Part shown: positions 33,980-42,289 of the stretch, piece by piece
Layout of the letters: each line of letters opens with the position of its first letter
How positions within the stretch are numbered: position 1 is the first letter of the stretch
Assembly: GCA_964291505.2 (NCBI GenBank)
Contig: OZ220199.1
Span: 1,302,001-1,366,000, forward strand
Reading direction: 5' to 3'
Length of the DNA stretch: 64,000 nucleotides
Source: Kistimonas sp964291505
Lineage (GTDB): Bacteria; Pseudomonadota; Gammaproteobacteria; Pseudomonadales; Endozoicomonadaceae
The notes under the pieces: model-generated
Databases searched by the model: none
The model's input: only the letters and a program-made list of their open reading frames with translations
What the model was told of the DNA's origin: nothing
Translations under genes and position numbers: made by a program

Positions 33980-35154
33980 ATGCTGCCTCCTTCCGGTGCT
34001 TTACCGGCGTGTACTTCCGGCAGCTTGCCGGTCTGCTTGTAATCCAGAATGGCCTTGGGTGTAACCATTTCGCCGGTCTTGTTGCCCCAGGCATTCCGTT
34101 CATAGGTGATGACTGCAGCAAGGTCTGCTTCGCTCAGCTGACCACCGAACGCCTGCATCGCCGTGCCTTTCTTACCGTTCACGACAATGTCCACATGCTC
34201 GACCATCCGAGCCGGGTTGACGGCCATATCCGAGCCATCCAGTGCCGGGAACATCGGCGGCATGCCTTTCCCGTTCGGCTGGTGACAGGCGGCGCATACC
34301 TTGGTATAGACACCTTCTCCTCGAGCTACAAGCTCCTCAAGGGTCCAGTCTTTGCTAGTCAGCTCTCGGATTTTCTGGGCTTCGGCTTTCTTCTCATCCA
34401 GCCAAGCCTGGTAATCCGCTTCTGATCTTGCATCCACAACAATCGGCATGAAGCCGTGATCCTTACCGCAGAGTTCGGCACACTGCCCGCGGTAGATGCC
34501 CGGCTCATCAATCTTGGTCCAGGCTTCGTTGATAAAGCCGGGAATCGCATCCTTCTTCACCGCCAGCGCCGGCACCCACCAGGCGTGGATAACATCCGCG
34601 GCCGTGACCAGGAAACGGATCTTCCGCCCCACCGGCACCACCATGGGTTCATCCACTTCCAGCAGGTATTCAGGATCTTTGGTTCTGAGGTTATAAATCT
34701 GCTCTTTACCGGTTTTCAGGTTACTGAAGAAACCGACATCGTCGTCCAGATATTCGTATTGCCATTTCCACTGGTAACCAGTGATCTTAATGTCCACCTC
34801 GGCGTCATCTGCGTCATACACTTCAATGAGTGTTTTTGTCGCCGGTATGGCCATGGCCACCAGAATGGCGAAGGGCACACTCGTCCAGAGAATCTCGACC
34901 AACGTGCTTTCATGAAATTCAGCTGGCTTGGCCCCGCGGGATTTGCGATGGAAAATGACCGACCAGAACATAACCGCAAAAACCAGCACACCGATGACCA
35001 CACAAATCCAGAAGATGGTCATATGGAGGCTGTAGATGGAGCGACTGAGACTGGTCACCCCTTCGGTCATGTTTACAGTCCAGTCAGCCCTCGCTGTCAC
35101 GGTCGACATCAGGCCAGCCAGAAGCAGGAACAGCTTATGTGTGCGCAACCTCAT
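33976..35154 (-). CDS. coxB: Cytochrome c oxidase subunit II with C-terminal cytochrome c domain
   Basis: A 392-residue subunit II of the caa3-like form. It has a signal peptide (LFLLLAGLMSTVTARA), two membrane helices, a CuA domain with CAELCGKDHGFM (CX3CX3HX2M) near residue 222, and a fused cytochrome c domain with CAACHQ near residue 288 and a MPPMFPAL block. Electrons can therefore pass from a small cytochrome through heme c to CuA. It is the first gene of the oxidase transcript. Upstream lie 666 bases without a credible gene, presumably with the promoter. Confidence 0.96.
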   Translation of the reverse strand: MRLRTHKLFLLLAGLMSTVTARADWTVNMTEGVTSLSRSIYSLHMTIFWICVVIGVLVFAVMFWSVIFHRKSRGAKPAEFHESTLVEILWTSVPFAILVAMAIPATKTLIEVYDADDAEVDIKITGYQWKWQYEYLDDDVGFFSNLKTGKEQIYNLRTKDPEYLLEVDEPMVVPVGRKIRFLVTAADVIHAWWVPALAVKKDAIPGFINEAWTKIDEPGIYRGQCAELCGKDHGFMPIVVDARSEADYQAWLDEKKAEAQKIRELTSKDWTLEELVARGEGVYTKVCAACHQPNGKGMPPMFPALDGSDMAVNPARMVEHVDIVVNGKKGTAMQAFGGQLSEADLAAVITYERNAWGNKTGEMVTPKAILDYKQTGKLPEVHAGKAPEGGSI

Positions 35155-35820
35155 TCCCTTAGATTCCTCTGACTAATCGGTTCCGCCACCGACTTGCTTG
35201 CGCGCACATCGAACCCTGGTGCGCCGGACAAACAAGCTGCAGTGACTACGGCATTCTTGTTGTTATGGTGCCTGGTACCGGATGGACACTCCTGTGACAC
35301 AATCCAGCACCGCTCAGGGCTATAGGCTGATTCAGGCAGAGAAAAAGGAATCGTAGGGATAACGACACAAACGTGCCATACCCGATACATTGGGTTGCAG
35401 AAAGGTAATGACGGCTGAGGCGGCCACCGACCGTTACAGCACTTCAACTATCAAGGGTTAAGACATCGACCAGCCAGCCCGCGTTCGGTCCATACAGCAC
35501 ACCGGTTACCAGCGACCAGTTACTACACACTTTGTTTCATCCCCTAAAGGCGAATACGGCATTACCACTACATCAACGTCACAACGTAAACCACGATGTG
35601 CCTGATCCCTCAGTCTGAATACAGCAAATGCCACTGAGTATAGAACTGCACTTTCATTAAACAACATGCATAAACAAAAGCAAACAGCTAATAACACTGG
35701 CGATAAAAAATAGCGTTTGTTTTTCAGTTCCTCACTGATCACTACAAAACGTTGCTGGCGGCCATTCAAAAGCCTGCTTTATTTGGGCTTTTAACAACTA
35801 CTTATCAACAGGTTGCAGAG
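35155..35820. other. Gene-free region upstream of coxB
   Basis: A 666-base stretch between the divergent coxB and SDR genes. The short open frames have no ribosome site or family-like composition. I see no strong terminator or consensus promoter. It probably contains the oxidase promoter and regulator sites, which I cannot assign. Confidence 0.5.
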
Positions 35821-36594
35821 ATGCTGGCACCACTTTCTGGTCGTAGTGTTCTTATTACAGGCGCAAGCAAAGGCATCGGAAAAGGGATTGCGAAGGTGTT
35901 CGCCGAAAAGGGCTGTAAGGTACTGCTCGTTGCCCGCAGTGAAACCCTGTTGAGCGAAACGGTTTCCAGTATTCGAGCCGCAGGGGGGACAGCCGCATTT
36001 TTCTGTGCCGATGTGACAGATACCCAAGCGATGCAGGCCGCTGTCGCAGAGGCCGTCCATCAGTTTGGGGGGCTCGATATCCTCTGCTGCAACGCAGGCA
36101 TATTCCCCAGTGCCCGACTGAATCAGATGACGGGAAAAGACTGGGACACGGTGATGGACGTTAACGTCAAAGGCATGTTCCATGCGGTAACCAGTGCTTT
36201 GCCACAGCTGGCGAAATCCGACCAGGGGCGCATCATTCTGACCTCATCAATCACGGGGCCAATTACCGGCTATCCCGGCTGGGCACACTACGGTGCCAGC
36301 AAGGCCGCCATGCTGGGGTTCATGCGTACAGCAGCGATGGAGATAGCCTCCAACAGCATTACGATTAATGCCATCCTTCCCGGAAACATTATCACCGAAG
36401 GCATGAACGATTTGCAGGACGATTATATGGACATCATGAAAGCGTCCATTCCCATGAAAAGCCTGGGGTCGACCGATGATATTGCCTATGCTGCCCTTTT
36501 CCTTGCCTCAAGGGAAGCTGGTTATATCACCGGCCAGACACTTGTGGTGGATGGCGGTCAAGTATTGCCGGAATCCATGGAAGCCATGGATTAA
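35821..36594 (+). CDS. Short-chain dehydrogenase/reductase (FabG/UcpA-like)
   Basis: This 257-residue classical SDR has the cofactor motif TGASKGIGKG near residue 12, the NNAG equivalent CNAGIF near 88, catalytic Ser in ILTSSITG near 140 and the YGASK active-site Tyr-Lys near 159. The ending GQTLVVDGGQVLPE is typical of UcpA/FabG-type enzymes. An Arg in LLVARSE after strand 2 favours NADP(H). The start ATG 35821 is preferred because the 23 residues before it do not look like SDR sequence. The substrate is unknown. The LysR gene at 36605 converges with it, with a 10-base gap. Confidence 0.88.
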   Translation: MLAPLSGRSVLITGASKGIGKGIAKVFAEKGCKVLLVARSETLLSETVSSIRAAGGTAAFFCADVTDTQAMQAAVAEAVHQFGGLDILCCNAGIFPSARLNQMTGKDWDTVMDVNVKGMFHAVTSALPQLAKSDQGRIILTSSITGPITGYPGWAHYGASKAAMLGFMRTAAMEIASNSITINAILPGNIITEGMNDLQDDYMDIMKASIPMKSLGSTDDIAYAALFLASREAGYITGQTLVVDGGQVLPESMEAMD

Positions 36595-36604
36595 TGATTC
36601 CGCA

Positions 36605-37477
36605 TCAATCAATGGCGGCCAGATAATGACCGCCTTCTTCAATCACCCATTCTGCAAAGGGTTCGCAGGCCAACGTATCCATATGCATCACATAAATCGG
36701 CAGGCTACCCACTGCGGCCGGATGGTTAAGAATGGTCAACTCGCCGTTATTAAGGAAGGGCCGGGCAAAGCTCATCGGGCAGATACCCCAGCCATAGCCA
36801 TTCACAATTAATGGCAACATGGTCTGATAGCTGTCAACCTGCATAACGTCGGCGCTGAATCGTGTTGTATCTGGAAGGTCTTCCTCAGAGAGACACAGGT
36901 CGATTTGCCGATACGGGCTGACATCATTGGCAGTCAGCTCCTCGATTTTATTCAGCGGATAATCCGGTGCACAACAACCGATATAACGACTATCGAAAGC
37001 ATGACGGACACGGACATCCTGGGACATCAGGTAGTAGTTATTACTAAAAATGATATCCAACCGTCCGGCCAGCAACTCCCGCTGGATTTTGCAGGAGGAG
37101 TCAGATATTACCGTTAACGTCAGTGTTGGATAGCGAACTGCCAGCGCTTCTACCAACCGCTGAATCTGCTGCGGTGCAATACAACGCTCGAAGCCCATTC
37201 TCAGCTGACTGTTTTGCCTGTGCAGCGTTTTCACCTTGGAATCCAGGTTGTCCAGATTCCGCAGAATGGTACGACCATAATCCAGCAGCTGACGGCCGGC
37301 TTCCGTCAGCTCCGGCTTGTGGCTGGAACGGTCAAACAGCTCCACATCCCAGTCCGCTTCCAGGTCACTGATCCAGTTACTGACCTGTGGCCGGGGGCGC
37401 CCCATGTTACGCGCTGCCTCAGAAATAGAACCCAGTTCAGCCGTCATTACAAAGGCCTTGAGTGGTTGAATTTTCAT
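36605..37477 (-). CDS. LysR-family transcriptional regulator
   Basis: This 290-residue regulator has an N-terminal helix-turn-helix (KAFVMTAELGSISEAARNMG, residues 7-26; recognition PRPQVSNWISDLEADW). The C-terminal effector domain includes LRMGFERCIAPQQIQRLVEAL near residue 93, cited here as the segment beginning LRMGFERC. The target is unknown. It is convergent with the SDR gene. Its 5' side opens into a 677-base gene-free stretch with a strongly structured element that could be its leader. Confidence 0.87.
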   Translation of the reverse strand: MKIQPLKAFVMTAELGSISEAARNMGRPRPQVSNWISDLEADWDVELFDRSSHKPELTEAGRQLLDYGRTILRNLDNLDSKVKTLHRQNSQLRMGFERCIAPQQIQRLVEALAVRYPTLTLTVISDSSCKIQRELLAGRLDIIFSNNYYLMSQDVRVRHAFDSRYIGCCAPDYPLNKIEELTANDVSPYRQIDLCLSEEDLPDTTRFSADVMQVDSYQTMLPLIVNGYGWGICPMSFARPFLNNGELTILNHPAAVGSLPIYVMHMDTLACEPFAEWVIEEGGHYLAAID

Positions 37478-38154
37478 TATTTAAGTACCTCGAAATGACG
37501 CTAATCCAGAGTAAACGGGATGTTATCCCGGAGAACGTTAAGTCGCGCCATGATACCGGTCACCACACCGTCAGATCATGATCATTTGACGGCTCCCTCC
37601 AATGGCACAACCAGCAGATGCTGTAAAAACGGGTGACAACAATTAAAGGTGGCCGGAAGCCAGGCAATTGCAGTCCGGTGACACTGGCGTAATAACCAGG
37701 ACGAGGAGTTCGCTATTGCCACCTGGGAGGCTGATCAGACATCAGTCTCCTGCCTGGCTCCGGTCAAGCGGTTCCCTGAGAAATACGACCAGACTTCACA
37801 CGTCGACATCCTTGTCTACTGTATCCAATCAACCTGTAAAGCGTATTCTAGGTATTTATGGGAAAGGTGAAATTCACAACCCGTAGCAAAACCATGACGG
37901 AGAAGCTGTTTAAGCGCGGGATAGCCATCATAGCGGTCACGATTCTATCGTAAGACATGTACATGACCTGTGGATTCACGTAATACAGCTTCCCAATGGA
38001 CGCACCCGGCACGCTATTCAAATAACAAAGCTGCACAGCACCCAATAACAATGAAACCCAAGACGTATTTCACAAGCTGAAGTGACGAGTGCTATGCCAG
38101 TGAGAGAATACAGATAAGCCAGATACTATTTATATTTCCTGAGTGTAGAGTTTT
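37478..38154. other. Gene-free region between LysR and MarR genes
   Basis: A 677-base stretch without a credible gene; the open frames are short and have no ribosome sites. It contains a CGGGAT-GTT-ATCCCG hairpin (37516-37530) and the cloverleaf-like element at 37651-37765, which is annotated separately. Nothing else is recognised. Confidence 0.6.
37651..37765. other. Cloverleaf-like structured element (possible ncRNA or leader RNA)
   Basis: The ends pair in a 15-bp stem with one bulged A (37651-37666 with 37751-37765, including GCCAGGCA/TGCCTGGC and CCGG/CCGG). Inside are a 10-bp hairpin GGAGGCTGAT/ATCAGTCTCC with loop CAGAC (37726-37750) directly abutting the closing stem, a CCAGG/CCTGG stem (37696-37726) and a short CCGG/CTGG hairpin (37675-37687). 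This gives a four-way junction of about 115 nt. It is not a tRNA: the T-arm and acceptor features are absent. I recognise no riboswitch class. Either strand could be active; on the minus strand it would be in the leader of the LysR gene. Confidence 0.5.
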
Positions 38155-38607
38155 TCAGGACTCTAGAGAATCAAACCACCCGGGGTGAAATCGCCTGATA
38201 ATGCCATTCATGGCGTCATCGACAACCTTCTGATGCTCACCGGATAAATGACCGACCGCATCCTGCAGCATACCTGTCACTATGGGTGCCAGTTCATCAT
38301 GTAATCGTTTGCCTTTCTGGGTCAGGAAAATCCGTTTGGCATTCCGGTTACTTGGATCCGCAGCAGATGCAATCAGCGCACTGCGCTCCGCGTGGCGAAT
38401 CAGGCTGGAAATCGTCCCCTTGCTGCGCAGCATACGTTCCGCCAGCATCGTTGGTCGCAGGCCGTCTTCCCAGTCCAGCTCCATCAACAGCAGTAGCTGT
38501 TCGATGTTAATACCAGCATTGCGTTTCTGGAGTTCTGCCTGAACCTGGTTCTGGAGTACATGCATGGCAGTCCAGCACCTTCCGGCCGTTGTCTCATACG
38601 CTTTCAT
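38155..38607 (-). CDS. MarR-family transcriptional regulator
   Basis: This 150-residue winged-helix repressor of the MarR type has helices around INIEQLLLLMELDWEDGLRP, the recognition region TMLAERMLRSKGTISSLIRH near residues 53-72 and a wing RNAKRIFLTQKGKRL near 90. It is divergent from the PAP2 phosphatase gene. Several palindromes in the shared 232-base intergenic region (38661-38802) are good operator candidates, so this protein probably represses itself and the phosphatase. Confidence 0.88.
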   Translation of the reverse strand: MKAYETTAGRCWTAMHVLQNQVQAELQKRNAGINIEQLLLLMELDWEDGLRPTMLAERMLRSKGTISSLIRHAERSALIASAADPSNRNAKRIFLTQKGKRLHDELAPIVTGMLQDAVGHLSGEHQKVVDDAMNGIIRRFHPGWFDSLES

Positions 38608-38660
38608 CCCAAAACCCCTTTCCTGATGATGTCCGGATTCTAGCTTCCCACCCCACCTAA

Positions 38661-38802
38661 AACAATATTGTTTGATATAAAACCTAATGACAAAAAGCTA
38701 AATGAAAACAATTAAAACTTCGTAAATTACTTACAAACAAGCAATTGAGATTCGATATCAAACCTTCTAGGATGACCACCACAAAAATGATTTAACATCA
38801 AA
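38661..38802. promoter_or_regulatory. Phased palindromic operator candidates between marR-type gene and PAP2 gene
   Basis: Three versions of the palindrome TTTGATATCAAA occur at 38671 (TTTGATATAAAA), 38751 (TTCGATATCAAA) and 38791 (TTTAACATCAAA), each followed by CCT. Their spacings are exactly 80 and 40 bases. A perfect 12-bp palindrome AACAATATTGTT (38661-38672) abuts the first. MarR proteins usually bind such AT-rich palindromes. Confidence 0.6.
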
Positions 38803-38839
38803 CCTAAATATAAAAACCAGACTCACAACGGGTAATCTC

Positions 38840-39373
38840 ATGAAACAGACACTGCTTGCAGCAACCCTGGCAGCCAGCGCCATTGCTGCACCGGTACAGG
38901 CAAACTACGAAACAGTAGGGGATGTCGGCCAGTTCGCTGTTCCCCTGGCCGCACTGGCTGTCTCTTTCTACAAAGATGACACCGAAGGAATGAAACAGAT
39001 GCTCAAAGGCTGGCTGATCACGCAGGGGATAACCCATACCACCAAGCGTATTTCTCATGTTCGACGCCCGAACAAGTCGAACTACCAGAGTTTCCCCAGT
39101 GGCCATACGGCCAGCGCCTTCAGTGGCGCCGCCTATCTGCATCACCGGTATGGTATGAAATACGGCCTGCCGGCTTATATCGCCGCCAGTGTGGTGGGGC
39201 ACTCACGGGTTCATGCCAATAAACACTGGGCAACCGATGTGGTCGGCGGCGCGGCGTTGGCTTACGGGGTTTCCTACCTGATAACCAGTGCCTATGATGA
39301 TCCCAATCTGGCCATCATGCCTGCGAACTTCAATAACGGCGGGGTGGGTGTCGCGTTTTCCTACACCCTGTAA
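38840..39373 (+). CDS. PAP2-superfamily phosphatase, exported
   Basis: This 177-residue protein of the phosphatidic acid phosphatase type 2 superfamily has all three active-site motifs: KRISHVRRP (KX6RP, near residue 73), PSGH near 90, and SRVHANKHWATD (SRX5HX3D) near 119. It begins with a signal-like sequence (LLAATLAASAIAAPVQA). The catalytic face is thus periplasmic, acting on lipid phosphates, pyrophosphates or similar. It ends in a C-terminal strand VGVAFSYTL that is more like an outer membrane-associated protein. Control by the divergent MarR-type repressor is likely. Confidence 0.87.
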   Translation: MKQTLLAATLAASAIAAPVQANYETVGDVGQFAVPLAALAVSFYKDDTEGMKQMLKGWLITQGITHTTKRISHVRRPNKSNYQSFPSGHTASAFSGAAYLHHRYGMKYGLPAYIAASVVGHSRVHANKHWATDVVGGAALAYGVSYLITSAYDDPNLAIMPANFNNGGVGVAFSYTL

Positions 39374-39521
39374 TCACTCAGGCCTTAGCCGGGACAAAAA
39401 ACGGATCACAAAAACGCGTCAGACATAAGCCATTTTTTCGAGTAAGCACAAACAACGCTATTGCCTGTAACACAGGTATTTTTAAATCACAGACCTTATT
39501 CAACAACAGGATGTTATTCCA

Positions 39522-39731
39522 ATGACCATGAATAACCATAGCTGCCATCTGAAATTCAAACTGGCCTGGAAAACGATAAACAATCGCCGCATGTTTGAAA
39601 TCAAACCGATTAATACCTCATTACCGGTCACCTATTTAGGTTCCGCCCGGCAAATCCACTATTTACCGAACATTATTCGGGAAATAACAGAAACCATCCA
39701 GGCAGCTAACTGCAACCCTAAAGTCAGTTAA
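39522..39731 (+). CDS. Small hypothetical protein, 69 residues
   Basis: This is a possible small basic protein beginning MTMNNHSCHLKFKLAWK and containing RQIHYLPNIIREITETIQA. The upstream ACAGGA at about 39507 is a weak ribosome site. No family is recognised. It follows the PAP2 gene on the same strand by 148 bases. Coding status is uncertain because length and codon use give little support. Confidence 0.35.
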   Translation: MTMNNHSCHLKFKLAWKTINNRRMFEIKPINTSLPVTYLGSARQIHYLPNIIREITETIQAANCNPKVS

Positions 39732-39855
39732 CGTGATTACGGTGATTGAAACAAAGATGATCGCTGGCATTGATAAAAGGCCAGCGATCCACATTCAATA
39801 AATCTGGGAAAACATGGATTTGAGCAGGAAAGGAATAACAGAACATTCAACTCGA

Positions 39856-40275
39856 TTATTTCAAATGCTTAACCAGCATTGCTTTGATGTCTGTAATATC
39901 ATTATTTAATACCGCGATATCAGACTTAATGCCGGTAATATCACTGTTCAACGTTGCAATATCCGCTTTTACGCCGGTAAAACCCTGTTCTACCCGTTTT
40001 TCGAGTGTAGAAACATTGGTTTTCATGGCATCTACATCGACTTTTAGGATGCAGACATCACTGTTCAAACTCGCCAGTTGCTCATCATGACTGGCCAGTG
40101 TAGCGCTCTGCCGTTCCAGTATATGCAGGATATGGCCATAATTACGCTCCAGCCGTTGCATGGTTTCCCGCTGATACTCCACAGTATCATTCAACGGTTC
40201 TGCCGAAGTACGCTGATAGTTTTCCACTACAGTTAACCGCCGTTCAATATCATCAAGTCGTGAATCATAATGCAT
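39856..40275 (-). CDS. Coiled-coil protein with 14-residue repeats
   Basis: This 139-residue protein is predicted to be almost wholly coiled coil. The C-terminal half is built of 14-residue units of the type GVKADIATLNSDIT and GIKSDIAVLNNDIT, with Ile/Leu/Val at heptad positions, in the style of phage tail or Rickettsia/Legionella-type coiled-coil proteins. It has no signal peptide or membrane segment. The start ATG 40275 has AAGGAA upstream; an ATG five codons earlier is possible. The function is unknown; self-assembly is likely. Confidence 0.7.
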   Translation of the reverse strand: MHYDSRLDDIERRLTVVENYQRTSAEPLNDTVEYQRETMQRLERNYGHILHILERQSATLASHDEQLASLNSDVCILKVDVDAMKTNVSTLEKRVEQGFTGVKADIATLNSDITGIKSDIAVLNNDITDIKAMLVKHLK

Positions 40276-40432
40276 ATTGGCTTCCTTCACTTTCTTGATT
40301 CTTGCACAACCAGTTGAGCCACACTATAGACCAAATATGGCGCATTAACCGCATGAAAATGCCGGATATAAACAATAAAGCTATAGATTCTCTTAAGTAC
40401 TTTTTGCACCTAACTCTTGGTAACAACCACCA

Positions 40433-41437
40433 TCAGACCGGGGAAACAATCACCGTCATGGTATCCTGATAAACGCCTGTTGCAGCATTATTGACATCAT
40501 TATTTTTCAGGCGAACACGAATGGTCATATTATCCACTCCGTTACACTGTACATCAGTACTGGCCGTCCATTTAGTCTGGCGCTGCCCCTTTCGGCGATA
40601 AGTTACCCAGTCCTTAGTGGGCGTTTTGACCCGGATCCGGTACGGCACACACTGTCCCGGCTGGCTGCATTCATTGGTTCTGCTCAACTGGTAATCCTGC
40701 CCGGGTACATTGGCACCATCAAAGTCCAGCCTGACTTCCGACGTGGAACTGTAAACACACACCGCTATATCAGCATCCAGGTTATTACCTGAAAGATCCG
40801 CACTGTTAAGTACCACATCTTCCAGTCCGGATATCTTGACCTCTTTCGCCCTGCTCAGGGGAATACTGACTTCACGAGAATCATAATAGCGGGTTGAATC
40901 CACATCTTCCCCGACCAGGTAAAACACCAGAGCATCACCCCCAGCGTTAAGAATGTTCAGCAATCCTGTCTTTTTTAATGTCACCGTATAAGTGGCGGTA
41001 ACACGCGTAGAATTGGTAAACGGAGAAATCGTGGATGACCAGCCACCAAGAGAGAACTGTTTCTTTGAACTATCCTCGTTGTCACCGGTTGTAGTGAATG
41101 TCACGCTGGTTGCCATGACATTACCAAGGTCCCCTACCGAAATAGCCGGTGCTCTGCCCGAACCCGAGCCAATTGATCTGCTCGCAAACCCGAGCCGGTA
41201 ATCTTGGGAGCCGGTACAACCGGAGGTACACTCCGGATCAAAGGTGGCAGTGAATATATAGCTGAAGGTATCGGGTGTTGTGGTGGCGACTTCTATACTT
41301 GAAACATCGTGGCTTACAAAATCAAATCCCGCCCACACCTGTCTACCCCAAAACAGGAACAGAAAGAGAAACAGGCAATTGCGGGTGTTAAACAACAAAG
41401 GATTAATCCACCACTTTAGGATATAGGTATTAACCAT
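40433..41437 (-). CDS. Secreted beta-rich protein, fimbrial/adhesin-like
   Basis: This 334-residue exported protein has a long signal sequence (CLFLFLFLFWGRQVWA, cleavage near residue 36). The mature part is beta-strand-rich with Thr/Ser/Val repeats, and four or more cysteines are likely to pair (CTSGC near residue 75, CSQPGQC near 255). The C-terminus ATGVYQDTMTVIVSP matches the last strand of fimbrial subunit/spore-coat-U-like domains. No chaperone or usher gene is adjacent, so it may be a stand-alone surface protein. The start at 41437 is preceded by GAGGC. The 23-bp repeated palindrome lies directly upstream. Confidence 0.65.
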   Translation of the reverse strand: MVNTYILKWWINPLLFNTRNCLFLFLFLFWGRQVWAGFDFVSHDVSSIEVATTTPDTFSYIFTATFDPECTSGCTGSQDYRLGFASRSIGSGSGRAPAISVGDLGNVMATSVTFTTTGDNEDSSKKQFSLGGWSSTISPFTNSTRVTATYTVTLKKTGLLNILNAGGDALVFYLVGEDVDSTRYYDSREVSIPLSRAKEVKISGLEDVVLNSADLSGNNLDADIAVCVYSSTSEVRLDFDGANVPGQDYQLSRTNECSQPGQCVPYRIRVKTPTKDWVTYRRKGQRQTKWTASTDVQCNGVDNMTIRVRLKNNDVNNAATGVYQDTMTVIVSPV

Positions 41438-41440
41438 ACT

Positions 41441-41463
41441 GCCTCATAAAGACATCGTCTTTC
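41441..41463. repeat. 23-bp palindrome-bearing element, copy 2
   Basis: GCCTCA-T-AAAGACATCGTCTTTC differs in one base from the element at 16455-16477. Here it ends 3 bases before the start codon of the secreted beta-rich protein gene (minus strand), so its GAGGC provides the likely ribosome site and the hairpin could hide it. Confidence 0.6.
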
Positions 41464-41574
41464 CATGGCATTTTCACTGAGTTTACATAACGGTACTTTT
41501 CATGCGCTAAACGCCCCATAGAACCCTGTAACGACAAACACCACCTTGTTGGTACATCGTTCGTTACTTGCCTA

Positions 41575-42186
41575 CTACGCTTTTAAAGCAAGCAGTGTCC
41601 CAAATGCGACCAGGCCAGCCCCACAGATTTTGTTCAGTGCGGTTTTTAGTGTGGATAAACGTGCCTGAAGGGCATTCGACGTAAACAGTATGGCGACTGC
41701 ACAAAACCAGAGCCCATGAAGAAGCACCAGATACCCCCCATAGAGCAGTGTCAGATGAGAGTCACCGGCATCAGGTGAAATAACCTGGCTGAAGATACTC
41801 AGGAAAAACAGCATGGTCTTCGGGTTTAGCACATTGCACAGAAACCCCTGCAGCAAATAATGCCAGGTTTTGATCGCTTTTCTGGTAGACGTTCCAGCAT
41901 CAGTGCAGCCTGCCCCAAAAACACTTTTTATGCCCAGATACACCAAATACGCAGCACCGGCATATCGCACCAGACGATACAGCCATTCATTCTGTGAGAT
42001 CAGGTAGCTAATACCCAGCAACGAATATCCTATGTGGACACCGATCGCCAGACTGATTCCCAACGCCGTCAGGATACCGGCCTTTCTTCCCAGGTTAAGG
42101 CTGTTCTTCAACACCAGAACAAAGTCAGCCCCGGGACTTATAACGATTAATACACCCAACAGGGCCAGGCTGATTACATCCATCAA
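41575..42186 (-). CDS. LysE/RhtB-family amino acid exporter
   Basis: This 203-residue membrane protein has six predicted helices. The family signature VISPGADFVLVLKNSLNLGRKAG (cited from ISPGADF) lies near residue 17, and the NPKTMLFFLSIFSQ block lies near 120. Proteins of this family export amino acids or their derivatives. The gene is divergent from a LysR regulator at 42290, with a 103-base shared promoter region. This is the standard arrangement of an exporter and its inducer-dependent activator. Confidence 0.92.
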   Translation of the reverse strand: MMDVISLALLGVLIVISPGADFVLVLKNSLNLGRKAGILTALGISLAIGVHIGYSLLGISYLISQNEWLYRLVRYAGAAYLVYLGIKSVFGAGCTDAGTSTRKAIKTWHYLLQGFLCNVLNPKTMLFFLSIFSQVISPDAGDSHLTLLYGGYLVLLHGLWFCAVAILFTSNALQARLSTLKTALNKICGAGLVAFGTLLALKA

Positions 42187-42289
42187 TGATTACCTTGCAT
42201 TTCTCACGTTAATTTCGGAGCTATTGTACGTATGGCAGTGCTGGCTATAATCGAAACCTTCTCCAGCATTACGTGAGAAAAAATCACAG

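Noticed and set aside
33218..34042. Long open frame antisense to coxA
   Set aside because: It lies wholly opposite a strongly conserved gene, is rich in His/Arg/Gln with no family features, and is an expected by-product of coxA codon use.
35506..35769. Short minus-strand open frame upstream of the SDR gene
   Set aside because: One hydrophobic stretch but no ribosome site and no family resemblance; it overlaps likely promoter sequence.
37651..37765. tRNA gene
   Set aside because: The cloverleaf shape is present, but there is no canonical T-loop, no 7-bp acceptor geometry, no CCA-type end and no anticodon arm of correct size.
37651..37765. Cobalamin riboswitch
   Set aside because: AGCCAGG-like pieces prompted the idea, but the conserved GCCACTG box and the rest of the B12 core are missing on both strands.
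38661..38802. CRISPR array
   Set aside because: Only three short imperfect repeats with unequal spacing (80 and 40) and no similar spacers; operator sites fit better.
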